Shown: positions 1 to 9,964, counted from the stretch's first letter. The stretch: DNA of 64,000 nucleotides from SB11 sp965249955 (GCA_965249955.1 OZ252261.1:3472001-3536000), one strand, 5' to 3'. Numbers and translations are program-made. Notes: generated by a model from the letters alone, not told the origin.

Positions 1-528
1 ATGAATGGTTTGCTAAACGGATGGCAGTATATGTTTATACTTACTGCCTTTGATGAGGGAGATGAAGAGTTGGGGCTTGAGTCTTTAGAATCATCTTTTA
101 CCGAAAATGATTTTAGGGTGTTTACAGGTACAGGCGTTAATACCAATTTTGAAAGCGATGATAAAGCCAATAAAATAGGCGTTTACCCCAACCCATACAA
201 AACCACATCGGCTTGGGACGGTAATACACCGCGCACCAAAAAAATATACTTCTACAACCTGCCAAAGCAGTGCATCATTACCATATATAATATAGCCGGT
301 GATGTGATTACTACACTTAACCACGATGCAGCTACCTACAATGGTGATGATATACGTTGGTTTGATAATTTTAGCGATGTTAGCAGTACCATATTTGCAG
401 GTGGCGAGCACGCTTGGGATTTACTATCAACTACAAAAAATTCAATTACCACAGGCACTTATATGTTTACTGTAAAAGATAAACAAACAGGCCATGTGCA
501 GGTAGGCAAATTTGTAATTTTAAAATAA
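1..528 (+). CDS. C-terminal part of a large secreted protein with a T9SS/FlgD-like sorting domain (5' truncated)
   Basis: The reading frame is open at base 1, so this is the tail of a longer protein; the ATG at position 1 need not be a start. The first ~45 residues resemble the end of a fibronectin-like repeat (NGWQYMFILTAFDEGD). A C-terminal domain beginning at IGVYPNPY follows, with the FlgD-Ig/T9SS pattern: YPNP, a central IYNIAGDVI strand, a TGTYMFTVKD strand and the closing basic strand GKFVILK. In Bacteroidota such domains route proteins through the type IX secretion system to the cell surface. The next gene starts 17 nt downstream and is also a T9SS cargo, so the two may be co-transcribed. 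The function of the full protein cannot be read here. Confidence 0.8.
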   Translation: MNGLLNGWQYMFILTAFDEGDEELGLESLESSFTENDFRVFTGTGVNTNFESDDKANKIGVYPNPYKTTSAWDGNTPRTKKIYFYNLPKQCIITIYNIAGDVITTLNHDAATYNGDDIRWFDNFSDVSSTIFAGGEHAWDLLSTTKNSITTGTYMFTVKDKQTGHVQVGKFVILK

Positions 529-545
529 GACAAAAATAAATAAAC

Positions 546-2981
546 ATGAAAAAGCAGCTATTTACACTACTGTTCGTATTTGCTACATTGTGGGCTATGG
601 CACAGCCACCTGTTGTGCTTATAGACACTGTACAGTACATGAATCCAACACGCTTGGGACAGGTTACCTTTAATCAATCTGGACAGGACAGTACATTACC
701 CGACTATTTGCGTCCAATTCCTCACAATGCCCGTTACGGTGATACTGTAACCATTGAAGGTATAGTAACTTTTGAACCTACTACTTATGGTTTGTCTACC
801 TCACGCTCACGCCGTTCAGCATTTTTGCAAGCTTCTGATAGTCGCTCATGGTGTGGTGTTGAAGTAATGCTTGATACAACTGCATTTCCTTCAGGTTCAC
901 GTCCAACACAAGCCCAAATGGAAGCAGCAAGCCAGTTTACCCAAAACATGAAACTAGGTCGTAAAGTACGTGTAACAGGTATAATAGGTCATTTTCAAAA
1001 CAACTCACAACTATATGTATTACCCGTACCTACACAAGTTATTAGTTTAGGTAATACCATCAATCCACAAACAGTACAAGTAAGTGATTTGATGAAAAAC
1101 AACCAAGGTAGCCAAGAGCCACAGTTTGCTACAGGCGAGCAATGGGAAGGTGTATACGTAGAGCTTAAAAACGTACGGGTAGCCAGTGTAACAGCCAGTG
1201 GCCAACGTTGGTTTTGGAGTGTAAAAGATGCTAGTGGTAACGAAATAAGTATTCGCGATTACTCAAACTACTACCGTAACGATAATAACGACGATGATGT
1301 TAACACACCAAGAGGTTTCACACCTCCTCCTGTAGGTTCAAAATTAGCTCACATACGTGGTATAATTGCCGAAGGTGGAAACGGTGGTAGCAAACAATAT
1401 TATATAGCACCTCTTTATCCTGATGATGTTGCTGCGCCTAGTGCTGAACCACCAACAATTGCTAACGTTACCCGCAACCCTGTTGTAGTAAATTCAACAG
1501 CAACACCTACAATTACAGCTACAATTACCGATGATAGTACCGTAACATCAGCAACGCTATACTATGCAGTAGGCTATAACAACAATAGTTTTACTGCTGT
1601 ACCTATGACTGCAAGCGGAAACACATACACAGCATCAATACCTGCACAAGCCAACGGTAGCATAGTAAAATACTACATACGAGCTATTGATAACGGTGGT
1701 AATATACAAGACGCCCCTGATACACTGGCCCTTAACTCAGCCTACAAAGTACTTAGCGGCATTAATAGTATTAAAGACATACAAGAAACTCCATACAGCA
1801 ATGGTGGTAGTATGTTTGTTACCCAAACCCTAACAGGTATTAATGTTGCAGGTGTAGTAGTATCTACCAATGCCGCCACAGATTTAGGTTTGTTTGTATT
1901 GCAAGATGGAAACAGCCCATGGTCGGCCATATACGTGCGCCCAACATTGGGCGATGGCGTTACAGGTTGGAAACGTGGCGACTCAATAGTAATTACCGAA
2001 GCATTGGTTACTGAAAGGTACAACCTAGGTAGCGACCCATTTGGTAACGTATCAACATCGTTTGGTGTTACCTTTTTAGAAAACGTTAAATTTACTGTGG
2101 CAGGCCGTTGCAAAACAATGCCACAAGTAACTAATGTTTTAATAGACTCATTATTATCACCATCATTTAGTAAAGAGCCTTATGAGGCAATGTTGCTAAG
2201 TTATACCGATGCTTACGTTATCAGCCAAAATCCTGATGCACCTAGCAATTTTGGAGAGTTTACCGTACACACCAACCAAAGTGCACCCGCAGGTTTCCGT
2301 GGCGAAAACTACTCAAACGATTTAGGGTTCACCTTCAATACCGATTCATTAACAGTAGGCGAAAAGTTGCCTGTATTTAAAGGCGTATTATCGTATGCAC
2401 ACGGTAACTGGAAAATATACCCACGCAACCGCACTGATGTAGGTAAACGTGGCGACTTAATCCCTCCGTACATTGCCAAAAACGGAGCCGATACTGTATA
2501 CCAAGTACGCACACAACCTTATACTGATTTGGGCGCAACTGCTTGCGACGATATGGACGGTAACATTAGTGCTAACGTAACTATCAACTCATCAACGGTT
2601 GATGTAAACGTAAACGGTACTTATGTAGTTACCTTTAACGTAAACGATGCAGCAGGTAACCCTGCCACCCCACAAAATCGTGTAGTTATTGTACAATCAG
2701 GCCAAAGCATTAACGAGTTGGGTAAAAACCTAAGCGTAGGTTTATACCCTGTGCCGGCAAGTACAACACTTAACCTAGCCATAGTAGGTAACTATGATGA
2801 TGAAGCAAAAGTGAACATAGTTGATATAACAGGCAAAACCATATACAGCCAAACAATCAGCTTTGTGGCAGGTCAAAACACCATAAGCCTGCCAGCAAGC
2901 CAACTTAGTAATGGTATCTACTTCTGCCAATTCAGCAGCAAGTACTTCAACACCACACAAAAATTTGTGGTAGTGAAATAA
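546..2981 (+). CDS. Secreted multidomain T9SS cargo with OB-fold-like regions and a DUF5011/HYR-like Ig domain
   Basis: This 811-residue protein has a clear signal peptide (MKKQLFTLLFVFATLWAMAQ). The N-terminal ~290 residues look like the OB-fold DNA-binding-like module of secreted nucleases (IEGIVTF..., GRKVRVTGIIG, VYVELKNVRV). A second similar segment (GINVAGVVVST..., RGDSIVITEALVTE) follows around residues 425-500. A DUF5011/HYR-like Ig domain with the DLGATACDDMDGNIS motif occupies about 650-715. The last ~80 residues form a T9SS type A sorting domain (VGLYPVPASTTLNLAI ... GIYFCQFSS ... KFVVVK). No nuclease catalytic motif is visible, so an enzymatic role is not claimed. A strong terminator follows. 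Confidence 0.85.
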   Translation: MKKQLFTLLFVFATLWAMAQPPVVLIDTVQYMNPTRLGQVTFNQSGQDSTLPDYLRPIPHNARYGDTVTIEGIVTFEPTTYGLSTSRSRRSAFLQASDSRSWCGVEVMLDTTAFPSGSRPTQAQMEAASQFTQNMKLGRKVRVTGIIGHFQNNSQLYVLPVPTQVISLGNTINPQTVQVSDLMKNNQGSQEPQFATGEQWEGVYVELKNVRVASVTASGQRWFWSVKDASGNEISIRDYSNYYRNDNNDDDVNTPRGFTPPPVGSKLAHIRGIIAEGGNGGSKQYYIAPLYPDDVAAPSAEPPTIANVTRNPVVVNSTATPTITATITDDSTVTSATLYYAVGYNNNSFTAVPMTASGNTYTASIPAQANGSIVKYYIRAIDNGGNIQDAPDTLALNSAYKVLSGINSIKDIQETPYSNGGSMFVTQTLTGINVAGVVVSTNAATDLGLFVLQDGNSPWSAIYVRPTLGDGVTGWKRGDSIVITEALVTERYNLGSDPFGNVSTSFGVTFLENVKFTVAGRCKTMPQVTNVLIDSLLSPSFSKEPYEAMLLSYTDAYVISQNPDAPSNFGEFTVHTNQSAPAGFRGENYSNDLGFTFNTDSLTVGEKLPVFKGVLSYAHGNWKIYPRNRTDVGKRGDLIPPYIAKNGADTVYQVRTQPYTDLGATACDDMDGNISANVTINSSTVDVNVNGTYVVTFNVNDAAGNPATPQNRVVIVQSGQSINELGKNLSVGLYPVPASTTLNLAIVGNYDDEAKVNIVDITGKTIYSQTISFVAGQNTISLPASQLSNGIYFCQFSSKYFNTTQKFVVVK

Positions 2982-3010
2982 GCCTCAAAATTTAACTTTT
3001 ATAGAATTTA

Positions 3011-3042
3011 AGCCGTCTTTAAACTAAAAGGCGGCTTTTTTT
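3011..3042 (+). terminator. Rho-independent terminator after the T9SS cargo gene
   Basis: A 10-bp stem (AGCCGTCTTT with AAAGGCGGCT, one G-T pair) and a 6-nt loop are followed by seven T residues. It separates the upstream secreted-protein genes from clpC. Confidence 0.9.
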
Positions 3043-3097
3043 GTTTACATTTATGTACAATTATATACATACACCGTTATAATGTTATTAAGGCCGC

Positions 3098-3130
3098 TTT
3101 GTCATAAGCGCCAAATTGGAATTATATTTG
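3098..3130 (+). promoter_or_regulatory. Bacteroidota-type promoter of clpC
   Basis: A TTTG (3098-3101) lies 21 nt upstream of a perfect -7 box TATATTTG (3123-3130). This fits the Bacteroidota TTTG/TAnnTTTG promoter. The clpC ATG is 44 nt downstream of the box. Confidence 0.6.
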
Positions 3131-3174
3131 TGTTTTAACATCCAAACTTTTTTTAAGAAAGGATACCTAATAAA

Positions 3175-5715
3175 ATGGAAGCTAAATTTTCACCAAGGGT
3201 TAAAGAAGTAATTCAGTATAGCAGAGAAGAAGCCATACGTCTCGGACATGATTATATTGGTACCGAGCACTTGCTGCTGGGTATCATTCGCGAGGGTGAA
3301 GGAAAGGCGTTGCAGGCATTGCGCTTGCTAGATGTAGATTTAATCAGGCTGAAAAAATCAGTTGAAGACAATATACGCGGCACAGCCAGTGGCACTACTG
3401 CCAACCTAAACAACATACCTTTAACCAAACAGGCAGAAAAAGCCTTAAAAATAACCTATCTTGAAGCCAAAATATTTAAGGCTGATGTGATAGGAACAGA
3501 ACATCTTTTGCTGTCAATATTGCGAGATGAAGACAATGTGGCATCACAAGTACTTAGCCAATATGGCGTAACCTACGAAATATTTAAAGCCGCATTGGAA
3601 AACAACATCCCCGATGTACGTAGTGAATTTCCTGCCGATTCTCCCGAAGATTATTATCGCGAAGAGAAAAAACAGCAAGACACTAAAAAACCAGACGGTA
3701 AATCTAAAACGCCTGTTTTAGATAATTTTGGTAGAGACCTTACCCGTGCTGCCGAAGATGGTAAGCTAGATCCTATTGTGGGACGTGAGAAAGAAATTGA
3801 GCGCGTATCACAAATACTTAGCCGCCGTAAAAAGAATAATCCAGTGTTGATAGGCGAACCGGGTGTTGGTAAAACAGCCATTGCCGAAGGCTTAGCACTA
3901 CGCATCACCCAACGCAAAGTATCACGCGTATTATTTAACAAACGTGTAGTTACCCTTGATTTAGCATCATTAGTAGCAGGTACTAAATATCGCGGACAGT
4001 TTGAAGAGCGAATGAAAGCCGTGATGAACGAGCTTGAAAAATCGCCCGATGTAATACTGTTTATAGATGAAATACATACCATAGTTGGCGCAGGTGGAGC
4101 ATCAGGCTCGTTAGATGCCAGCAATATGTTTAAACCCGCACTAGCCCGTGGCGATGTGCAATGTATAGGTGCCACCACATTGGATGAGTACCGCCAATAC
4201 ATAGAAAAAGACGGTGCGCTAGAACGTCGTTTCCAAATAGTAATGGTAGAACCTACCAGCCCCGAGGAAACCGTTGAGATACTTAACAACATAAAAGAAA
4301 AGTACGAAGAGCACCACTCAGTAACCTACACCCAAGAAGCACTTGCTGCTTGCGTGCAATTGAGCAATCGCTACATGAGCGACCGCTTTTTGCCCGATAA
4401 AGCTATTGACGTATTAGACGAAGCAGGCGCACGTGTGCACCTAAACAATATACACGTACCTCCTGCAATACTTGATTTAGAGAAAAAGATAGAAGAGATT
4501 AAGCTAGAAAAAAATCGAGTAGTAAAAAGTCAGAAATACGAAGAAGCAGCAAAACTTCGCGACAAAGAAAAACAACTGATAGAACAACTAGAAGTTGAAA
4601 AAGCCAGTTGGGAAGAAGAAACCAAAACCCAAAAATTTACCGTAGGCGAAGAAGACGTAGCCGAAGTGGTAGCTATGATAACTGGTGTGCCCACCAAGCG
4701 CATAGCACAAAGCGAAGGTGTCCGCTTGCTTAAAATGTCAGAAGAGCTTAAAGGCCGAGTAATTGGTCAAGACAAAGCCATACAAAAACTGGCAAAAGCA
4801 ATACAACGTACCCGCGCTGGTCTTAAAGACCCTAATCGCCCAATAGGTTCATTCGTATTTCTTGGCCCCACAGGTGTTGGTAAAACCGAACTAGCCAAAG
4901 CACTTTCGAGCTATTTGTTTGATAGTGAAGAAGCCCTTATACGTATTGATATGAGTGAATACATGGAAAAATTCGCTGTATCACGACTGGTAGGAGCTCC
5001 TCCGGGTTATATTGGCTACGAAGAAGGCGGACAATTGACCGAAAAAGTACGTCGTAAACCATACAGCGTAATACTTTTAGACGAGATTGAAAAAGCTCAC
5101 CCCGATGTGTTTAATATACTATTGCAGGTATTAGATGAAGGCTTTTTAACAGACAGCCTTGGTCGTAAAGTAGATTTTAGGAACACCATCATACTAATGA
5201 CCTCAAATATCGGCTCACGTGAGTTGAAAGACTTTGGTCAAGGAGTAGGTTTTGCTACCTCAACCAAGTCAGGCAATGTAGAAGGAAACTCAAAATCGGT
5301 AATAGAAACAGCGCTAAAGCGCTTCTTCTCACCCGAGTTCTTAAATCGTATTGATGATGTAATTATCTTCAATCCGCTACAAAAAGAATCTATTATACAA
5401 ATATTAGAGCTTGCCGTAGCAAGGCTTGAGAAACGTATAGAAAATGTGGGTTTTAAAATAAAACTAACCGCAAGTGCCAAAGAATTTTTGGCAGACAAAG
5501 GGTTTGATGCAGATTTTGGAGCGCGTCCGCTAAACCGAGCCATTCAAAAATACTTAGAAGACCCTATTGCCGAAGAAATTTTGAAGCACGAGCTAGCCGA
5601 AGGAGACGTAATAGAAGCCACCCACGTAAAAGATAGCGAAGAACTGAAATTTACAACGGGTAAAAAGAAAGACAACAAGCGCAAAAAAGATGCGCCTACC
5701 GAAGAAGAAAGCTAA
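3175..5715 (+). CDS. clpC: ATP-dependent Clp protease ATP-binding subunit ClpC
   Basis: This 846-residue Hsp100/Clp AAA+ unfoldase feeds substrates to ClpP and disaggregates proteins in the cytoplasm. Domains in order are: a double Clp_N repeat (residues 1-145, with HDYIGTEHLLLGIIREG and a second IGTEHLLLSILRD); AAA module 1 with Walker A GEPGVGKT at 227-234 and Walker B VILFIDE near 293-299; a UVR-like coiled-coil motif (SQKYEEAAKLRD near 452-463) typical of ClpC rather than ClpB; AAA module 2 with Walker A GPTGVGKT at 564-571; and the C-terminal D2-small domain. The tail is Lys-rich and acidic. Length matches the family. It stands alone with its own promoter and terminator; no clpP or mcsB is in the window. 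Confidence 0.96.
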   Translation: MEAKFSPRVKEVIQYSREEAIRLGHDYIGTEHLLLGIIREGEGKALQALRLLDVDLIRLKKSVEDNIRGTASGTTANLNNIPLTKQAEKALKITYLEAKIFKADVIGTEHLLLSILRDEDNVASQVLSQYGVTYEIFKAALENNIPDVRSEFPADSPEDYYREEKKQQDTKKPDGKSKTPVLDNFGRDLTRAAEDGKLDPIVGREKEIERVSQILSRRKKNNPVLIGEPGVGKTAIAEGLALRITQRKVSRVLFNKRVVTLDLASLVAGTKYRGQFEERMKAVMNELEKSPDVILFIDEIHTIVGAGGASGSLDASNMFKPALARGDVQCIGATTLDEYRQYIEKDGALERRFQIVMVEPTSPEETVEILNNIKEKYEEHHSVTYTQEALAACVQLSNRYMSDRFLPDKAIDVLDEAGARVHLNNIHVPPAILDLEKKIEEIKLEKNRVVKSQKYEEAAKLRDKEKQLIEQLEVEKASWEEETKTQKFTVGEEDVAEVVAMITGVPTKRIAQSEGVRLLKMSEELKGRVIGQDKAIQKLAKAIQRTRAGLKDPNRPIGSFVFLGPTGVGKTELAKALSSYLFDSEEALIRIDMSEYMEKFAVSRLVGAPPGYIGYEEGGQLTEKVRRKPYSVILLDEIEKAHPDVFNILLQVLDEGFLTDSLGRKVDFRNTIILMTSNIGSRELKDFGQGVGFATSTKSGNVEGNSKSVIETALKRFFSPEFLNRIDDVIIFNPLQKESIIQILELAVARLEKRIENVGFKIKLTASAKEFLADKGFDADFGARPLNRAIQKYLEDPIAEEILKHELAEGDVIEATHVKDSEELKFTTGKKKDNKRKKDAPTEEES

Positions 5716-5740
5716 AATCAATTAGTTTATCACTATACCA

Positions 5741-5768
5741 ACCCTGCCCCACAAGGCAGGGTTTTTTG
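5741..5768 (+). terminator. Terminator of clpC
   Basis: A CCCTGCC/GGCAGGG stem with a 6-nt loop is followed by a T6 tract, 26 nt after the clpC stop. Confidence 0.85.
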
Positions 5769-5770
5769 TT

Positions 5771-5852
5771 GTTATGCTGATTCCTAATGCTTCGGGACAG
5801 CATCTCGTCCTACATTTTACATGAATTGGGCAATGAGACCCCGAAACGATAG
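5771..5852. repeat. Possible intergenic palindromic repeat (REP-like)
   Basis: Between clpC and the convergent hydrolase, TTCGGG...CTCGTC is followed about 45 nt later by GAG...CCCGAAACGA, giving an imperfect inverted repeat. This resembles the small intergenic repeats built around TTCGGGA/TCCCGAA found in many Bacteroidota genomes. Only one copy is seen here, so the call rests on shape alone. Confidence 0.3.
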
Positions 5853-5870
5853 TATAACTGTAAGTAAGGG

Positions 5871-7001
5871 TTATTGATTAATTTTCATCTCCTTCAAAAT
5901 TACACCTATGGAATATGAAGATAGGATGTGTTTTTTGAGTGAAGTATCAACTACCAATTTGTATTCTCCACCATCAAATTTACTTACGGCTTCTTTTACA
6001 AACGGTTCGTAGTGTGAGGCTTTTTCACCCATAAAACAGCAAGGGTCGCTTTGATTAAGAATTTGTACTTGTTTTCTGTTTTTTCCTATCGAACCTAAAA
6101 CATAAAAATCCAGATAATTTACTTCGCTATACAATTTAGGATACATTTGTTCAAAATCGCCCAAACTTTTTGCAGGTTCTGTAAATCGTATATACAAAGG
6201 CATACTTCCAGCCACAGGAAAGCTATACTTTATGCGCGTGTCTATTCCGGCACAAATAGTAGTTGTCCAACCGCCACCTGAAAATCCGCACATATAAATG
6301 TTTTTAAATTTTTGTTTTGAGGCATGGTTAAGAGCAACTATAACAGGATTGATAAAATACTGTAAAGGGTGGTCTAAAAACTTTAGATTATCGTGACTTT
6401 TCCCCAAATTTAGCATACCCATATTAGGAATACGTATTGGAGCAGGGGGAAGGTTTCTGCCTTGTAAGGGCATACACATAGCATAAACGGTGTATCCGTT
6501 TTTTATCCATTCTTTAATGGCTGCTTTATCGTGAGTGAAATCAGCGCCGTGTCCTTCGTGGAAAAGAACCATTTCGTTATTAGGTTCTTTAGGATGGAAA
6601 ATATACCCCTCTGAGTTAATATTATATTTTTGTACCACAACAAACTTTTCAATACGCTTTAACCTTTTTGTACCCACCCATGCAGTATCTATTGTTTCAT
6701 ACAAAGAATCAGGCAATTGTTTAGGTAGTTTGTTAGTGCCAAAAATAATATTAATGGCTTTACTTCTTAGGTTATTATAGCCTGAAGTATTAACCCTTAT
6801 CAGTCGTGATACATCAATACTTTTATAGGCCTTAGAAAATGATGGGCTTTTTTTATCTCCATCCGACTTGTTTTGGCTCGATTTAGAATTGTTAAATTCA
6901 TACTTATCAATTGCTCCTGCAGCAATACCATAAAGGTCACTCTTAAAAAACAAAAGAGCAACTAATAGTAATATAAACAGACCTAAGTATAGTTTCTTCA
7001 T
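5871..7001 (-). CDS. Membrane-anchored alpha/beta-hydrolase-fold protein
   Basis: This 376-residue protein begins with a signal anchor (KKLYLGLFILLLVALLFF). A poorly conserved linker of about 40 residues rich in Ser and Lys follows. The C-terminal part is an alpha/beta hydrolase: an oxyanion-type loop FHEGHGAD near 148-154 and the nucleophile elbow GFSGGGW with Ser241. A catalytic His is likely in the VDTSLKKHI segment near the end. Such proteins are dienelactone-hydrolase or acyl-peptidase-like esterases; the substrate is unknown. The hydrolase domain would sit in the periplasm. It is a single gene, convergent with clpC and divergent from recG. Confidence 0.75.
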   Translation of the reverse strand: MKKLYLGLFILLLVALLFFKSDLYGIAAGAIDKYEFNNSKSSQNKSDGDKKSPSFSKAYKSIDVSRLIRVNTSGYNNLRSKAINIIFGTNKLPKQLPDSLYETIDTAWVGTKRLKRIEKFVVVQKYNINSEGYIFHPKEPNNEMVLFHEGHGADFTHDKAAIKEWIKNGYTVYAMCMPLQGRNLPPAPIRIPNMGMLNLGKSHDNLKFLDHPLQYFINPVIVALNHASKQKFKNIYMCGFSGGGWTTTICAGIDTRIKYSFPVAGSMPLYIRFTEPAKSLGDFEQMYPKLYSEVNYLDFYVLGSIGKNRKQVQILNQSDPCCFMGEKASHYEPFVKEAVSKFDGGEYKLVVDTSLKKHILSSYSIGVILKEMKINQ

Positions 7002-7330
7002 AACTTAATTTGCTATTAAAACCTCTTAGAACCTAGTGTTAATAGAGGTTTAATAGATATTGAGCCCCGAAAAAAGGGATAATTATTCAATTATCCAATA
7101 TTTTTATACCAAACAGGTGTGTGTTTAACTACACTAGGCTTTTTATTGTATTCTCTAAAGCTTTAATGATTACTATTATATCTGCCGCACTGCATCTATC
7201 GGTTTTTTTATTTTTTTTTACCATCAGATGTTTGGTGTTAGAAGAAAGGTGTTAAAGGCAATAATTAACCCTCAGTATCTTTTTTCAGCTTAAAAATTTT
7301 TTAGATTTCTAATTTGAAAGTCCAATTTCG
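7002..7330. other. Intergenic region between the divergent hydrolase and recG
   Basis: About 330 nt of AT-rich sequence with no convincing ORF, tRNA or hairpin terminator. It must hold the promoters of both divergent genes. The recG -7 box lies at its right edge. I see no good TAnnTTTG match for the minus-strand gene. Confidence 0.5.
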
Positions 7331-7338
7331 TAAACTTG
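7331..7338 (+). promoter_or_regulatory. -7 box of recG, four bases before its GTG start
   Basis: TAAACTTG is one mismatch from TAnnTTTG and is followed by CACT and then the GTG start. Its TAA is also an in-frame stop at 7331-7333, so translation cannot begin upstream. Transcription from this box would start at or next to the GTG, predicting a leaderless mRNA. Confidence 0.5.
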
Positions 7339-7342
7339 CACT

Positions 7343-9445
7343 GTGCCCAAGTATTTAGATACCTCGATAGAATACCTTAAAGGCGTTGGCCCTCAAAAAG
7401 CCGATACTTTAAAGAAAGAGCTGGGCATATTTACCTATGGCGATTTATTGCAGCACTATCCCTTTAGGTATGTTGATAGAAGCCATATATACGCCATTCG
7501 TGAGCTTACGGGCAATTTTGCCTACATACAGGTAAAAGGTAAGTTTACAGGTTTTACTATGGAGGGCGAAAAGCACACCAAACGCCTAAAAGCCTTGTTT
7601 ACTGATGGTACGGGATTTTTAGAAGTAGTGTGGTTTAAAGGCATTAGCTGGATACAGAAATACATTGTGCCCAACAAAGAGTATGTGCTTTTTGGCAAAC
7701 CCAACGATTTTAAAGGAAAACTAAGCCTTCCGCATCCTGAAATTGAAGAAGCAAGTGAGTTTTTAAAGGATGGAAGTGCAGGCTATCAACCTGTATACAG
7801 TACCACCGAAATACTAAAACGCAAAGGGTTAGAAAGCAAAGGTATATCCAAACTGCTGCGCACCCTAATGGGCGATGCCGCCTTTAAAGTAGATGAAATA
7901 TTACCCCAAAATATTGTAGAAGAGTTTAGGCTGATGAACCGCCAAACGGCTTTCGAAAATGTTCATTTTCCTACTAACGATGATATGCAGAAGAAAGCCA
8001 TCTTTAGGCTAAAGTTTGAAGAACTGTTTTTTTTGCAACTAAAAATGTTGCGTATACGCGGTATGCGCCGTAAAGATGTTGCAGGTATACCCTTTAGCAA
8101 AGTGGGACATTATTTCAATACCTTTTATAGCAATGTATTGCCGTTTGAGCTTACCAATGCTCAAAAACGGGTAGTAAAAGAAATACGTCAAGATATGGGT
8201 AGCGGCAAGCAAATGAACCGCCTATTGCAGGGTGATGTAGGCAGTGGTAAAACCGTAGTAGGTTTTATGTGTATGCTTATAGCCATTGATAATGGTACAC
8301 AAGCCTGTATGATGGCTCCCACAGAAATACTAGCCCAGCAGCACTACAACAATATTCGCAAGTTTGCTGATGATTTGGGACTTAATACAGCTTTGCTAAC
8401 AGGTAGCACCCCACAAAAAGCCCGTCGTGAAATGCTGGCCAGCCTTGAAAACGGCACATTGCACATACTGGTAGGTACTCACGCACTAATAGAGGACAAA
8501 GTAAAATTCAATAATCTAGGCTTGACTATTATTGACGAGCAACATCGTTTTGGCGTGCAACAACGGGCTAAGTTGTGGAACAAAAGCCTAAGTATGCCTC
8601 ATGTGTTGGTAATGACCGCCACCCCAATACCTCGTACCCTTGCTATGACGGTGTATGGAGATTTAGATACCAGTATTATTGACGAGATGCCTGCGGGGCG
8701 TAAACCCATAAATACCGCCCATAGGTACGATAACAATCGCCTACGAGTTTTTGGTTTTATTAAAGAAGAAATTGCCAAAGGCCGTCAAGCCTACATAGTA
8801 TATCCGTTGATAGAAGAAAGCGAAACACTGGATTATAAAAACCTGATGGATGGCTACGAATCCGTTACAAGGGCATTTCCTGCGTCGCAATACACCATTA
8901 GCATTGTGCATGGCAAAATGAAGCCCGCCGATAAAGAATATGAAATGCAGCGTTTTAAACGCGGTGAAACACAAATAATGATAGCTACCACAGTTATAGA
9001 GGTGGGTGTTGATGTGCCCAACGCCAGTGTGATGGTAATAGAAAGTGCCGAGCGTTTCGGGCTTAGCCAAATGCACCAGCTAAGGGGCAGGGTAGGGCGT
9101 GGTGCCGAGCAAAGCTATTGTATATTAATGACCAGCCACAAACTTAGCCACGATGCCCGCCTGCGCATGGATACTATGGTGCGCACCAATAATGGTTTTG
9201 AAATAGCCGAGGTTGATTTGCAACTACGTGGGCCCGGTGATATTGAAGGTGTGCGCCAGAGCGGTATTGTTGATTTGAAGCTGACCGATATTAGTAAAGA
9301 CAAAGAGTTGATAATACTAGCCCGTACAGCCGCCGAAAAGCTGGTTGATGAAGATATGCACCTGCAATTACCAAAAAATCAGCAGTTGTTAGCTTATTTA
9401 CAAAGTCGCCGCAGAGATGGTTTTAACTGGAGCAGGGTATCGTAA
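7343..9445 (+). CDS. recG: ATP-dependent DNA helicase RecG
   Basis: This 700-residue branch-migrating helicase remodels stalled replication forks and Holliday junctions. The N-terminal wedge/OB region opens with the conserved YLKGVGPQKADTL motif. The helicase core has Walker A GDVGSGKT at 297-304, the DEQH box at 398-401 (motif II; RecG typically has DEQH), TATPIPRT (motif III) and the motif VI region QLRGRVGRG. The start is GTG: an in-frame stop lies just upstream, and the next possible start would remove the conserved N-terminus. The length is normal. The following gene begins 12 nt after the stop, so read-through into that pair is possible. Confidence 0.96.
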   Translation: MPKYLDTSIEYLKGVGPQKADTLKKELGIFTYGDLLQHYPFRYVDRSHIYAIRELTGNFAYIQVKGKFTGFTMEGEKHTKRLKALFTDGTGFLEVVWFKGISWIQKYIVPNKEYVLFGKPNDFKGKLSLPHPEIEEASEFLKDGSAGYQPVYSTTEILKRKGLESKGISKLLRTLMGDAAFKVDEILPQNIVEEFRLMNRQTAFENVHFPTNDDMQKKAIFRLKFEELFFLQLKMLRIRGMRRKDVAGIPFSKVGHYFNTFYSNVLPFELTNAQKRVVKEIRQDMGSGKQMNRLLQGDVGSGKTVVGFMCMLIAIDNGTQACMMAPTEILAQQHYNNIRKFADDLGLNTALLTGSTPQKARREMLASLENGTLHILVGTHALIEDKVKFNNLGLTIIDEQHRFGVQQRAKLWNKSLSMPHVLVMTATPIPRTLAMTVYGDLDTSIIDEMPAGRKPINTAHRYDNNRLRVFGFIKEEIAKGRQAYIVYPLIEESETLDYKNLMDGYESVTRAFPASQYTISIVHGKMKPADKEYEMQRFKRGETQIMIATTVIEVGVDVPNASVMVIESAERFGLSQMHQLRGRVGRGAEQSYCILMTSHKLSHDARLRMDTMVRTNNGFEIAEVDLQLRGPGDIEGVRQSGIVDLKLTDISKDKELIILARTAAEKLVDEDMHLQLPKNQQLLAYLQSRRRDGFNWSRVS

Positions 9446-9457
9446 ATAGTATTTATT

Positions 9458-9964
9458 ATGAACGAAGAAGAAAAAGCATTGTGGCAAAAAATTAATGCTT
9501 ACGACCCTGATGAGCCTGACGCCACTTTCTCGTTCACAGCACGTTTGGCAAGAGAAAACGATTGGTCGCTTGATTATGCCTTGCAAGCTCTACACGAGTA
9601 TAAAAAGTTTATGTTTTTACTTTGTGTTAGTGGCAAACCCCTTACACCATCTGACGAGGTAGACCAAGTTTGGCATCTGCATCTTATCTATTCAAAATTG
9701 TATTGGGAAGATTTTTGTACCTGTGTTTTACAACGCAACATACACCACAACCCCACACAAGGTGGGCAAGCCGAAGGCGAAAAGTTTACCGATTGGTATG
9801 CGCAAACTTTTATAGAGTATCAAAAATATTTCGACAAAACTCCACCATCAAATATATGGCCACCTGCCAAAATAAGGTTTGGCGAGATTATATTTACACG
9901 CGTAAACAAACACCGCTTTTGGGTGCTAAAAAAGCCAAAATGGTTTATTAAATGGAAATCTTAA
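9458..9964 (+). CDS. GRDP-like hypothetical protein (N-terminal half of a TIGR04222-type system)
   Basis: This 168-residue soluble protein has no signal peptide. Its core, YKKFMFLLCVSGKPLTPS followed by DEVDQVWHLHLIY and YWEDFC, matches the pattern of glycine-rich-domain-containing (GRDP-like) proteins. A second conserved-looking stretch includes HHNPTQGG, FTDWYAQT and IWPPAKIRFGE. From family memory, this segment is commonly the N-terminal part of larger bacterial proteins that continue into a TIGR04222-type region and a Gly/Cys-rich tail. Here it ends at residue 168, and the next ORF overlaps it by 13 nt and supplies just such a region. The biochemical role is unknown. Confidence 0.6.
   Translation: MNEEEKALWQKINAYDPDEPDATFSFTARLARENDWSLDYALQALHEYKKFMFLLCVSGKPLTPSDEVDQVWHLHLIYSKLYWEDFCTCVLQRNIHHNPTQGGQAEGEKFTDWYAQTFIEYQKYFDKTPPSNIWPPAKIRFGEIIFTRVNKHRFWVLKKPKWFIKWKS

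Noticed and set aside
3654..4292. 212-codon open frame antisense to clpC
   Set aside because: Ser-rich shadow of the conserved AAA module; no start context or family match.
9670..9951. 93-codon frame inside the GRDP-like gene
   Set aside because: Lies in another frame of a well-supported gene and lacks any domain.
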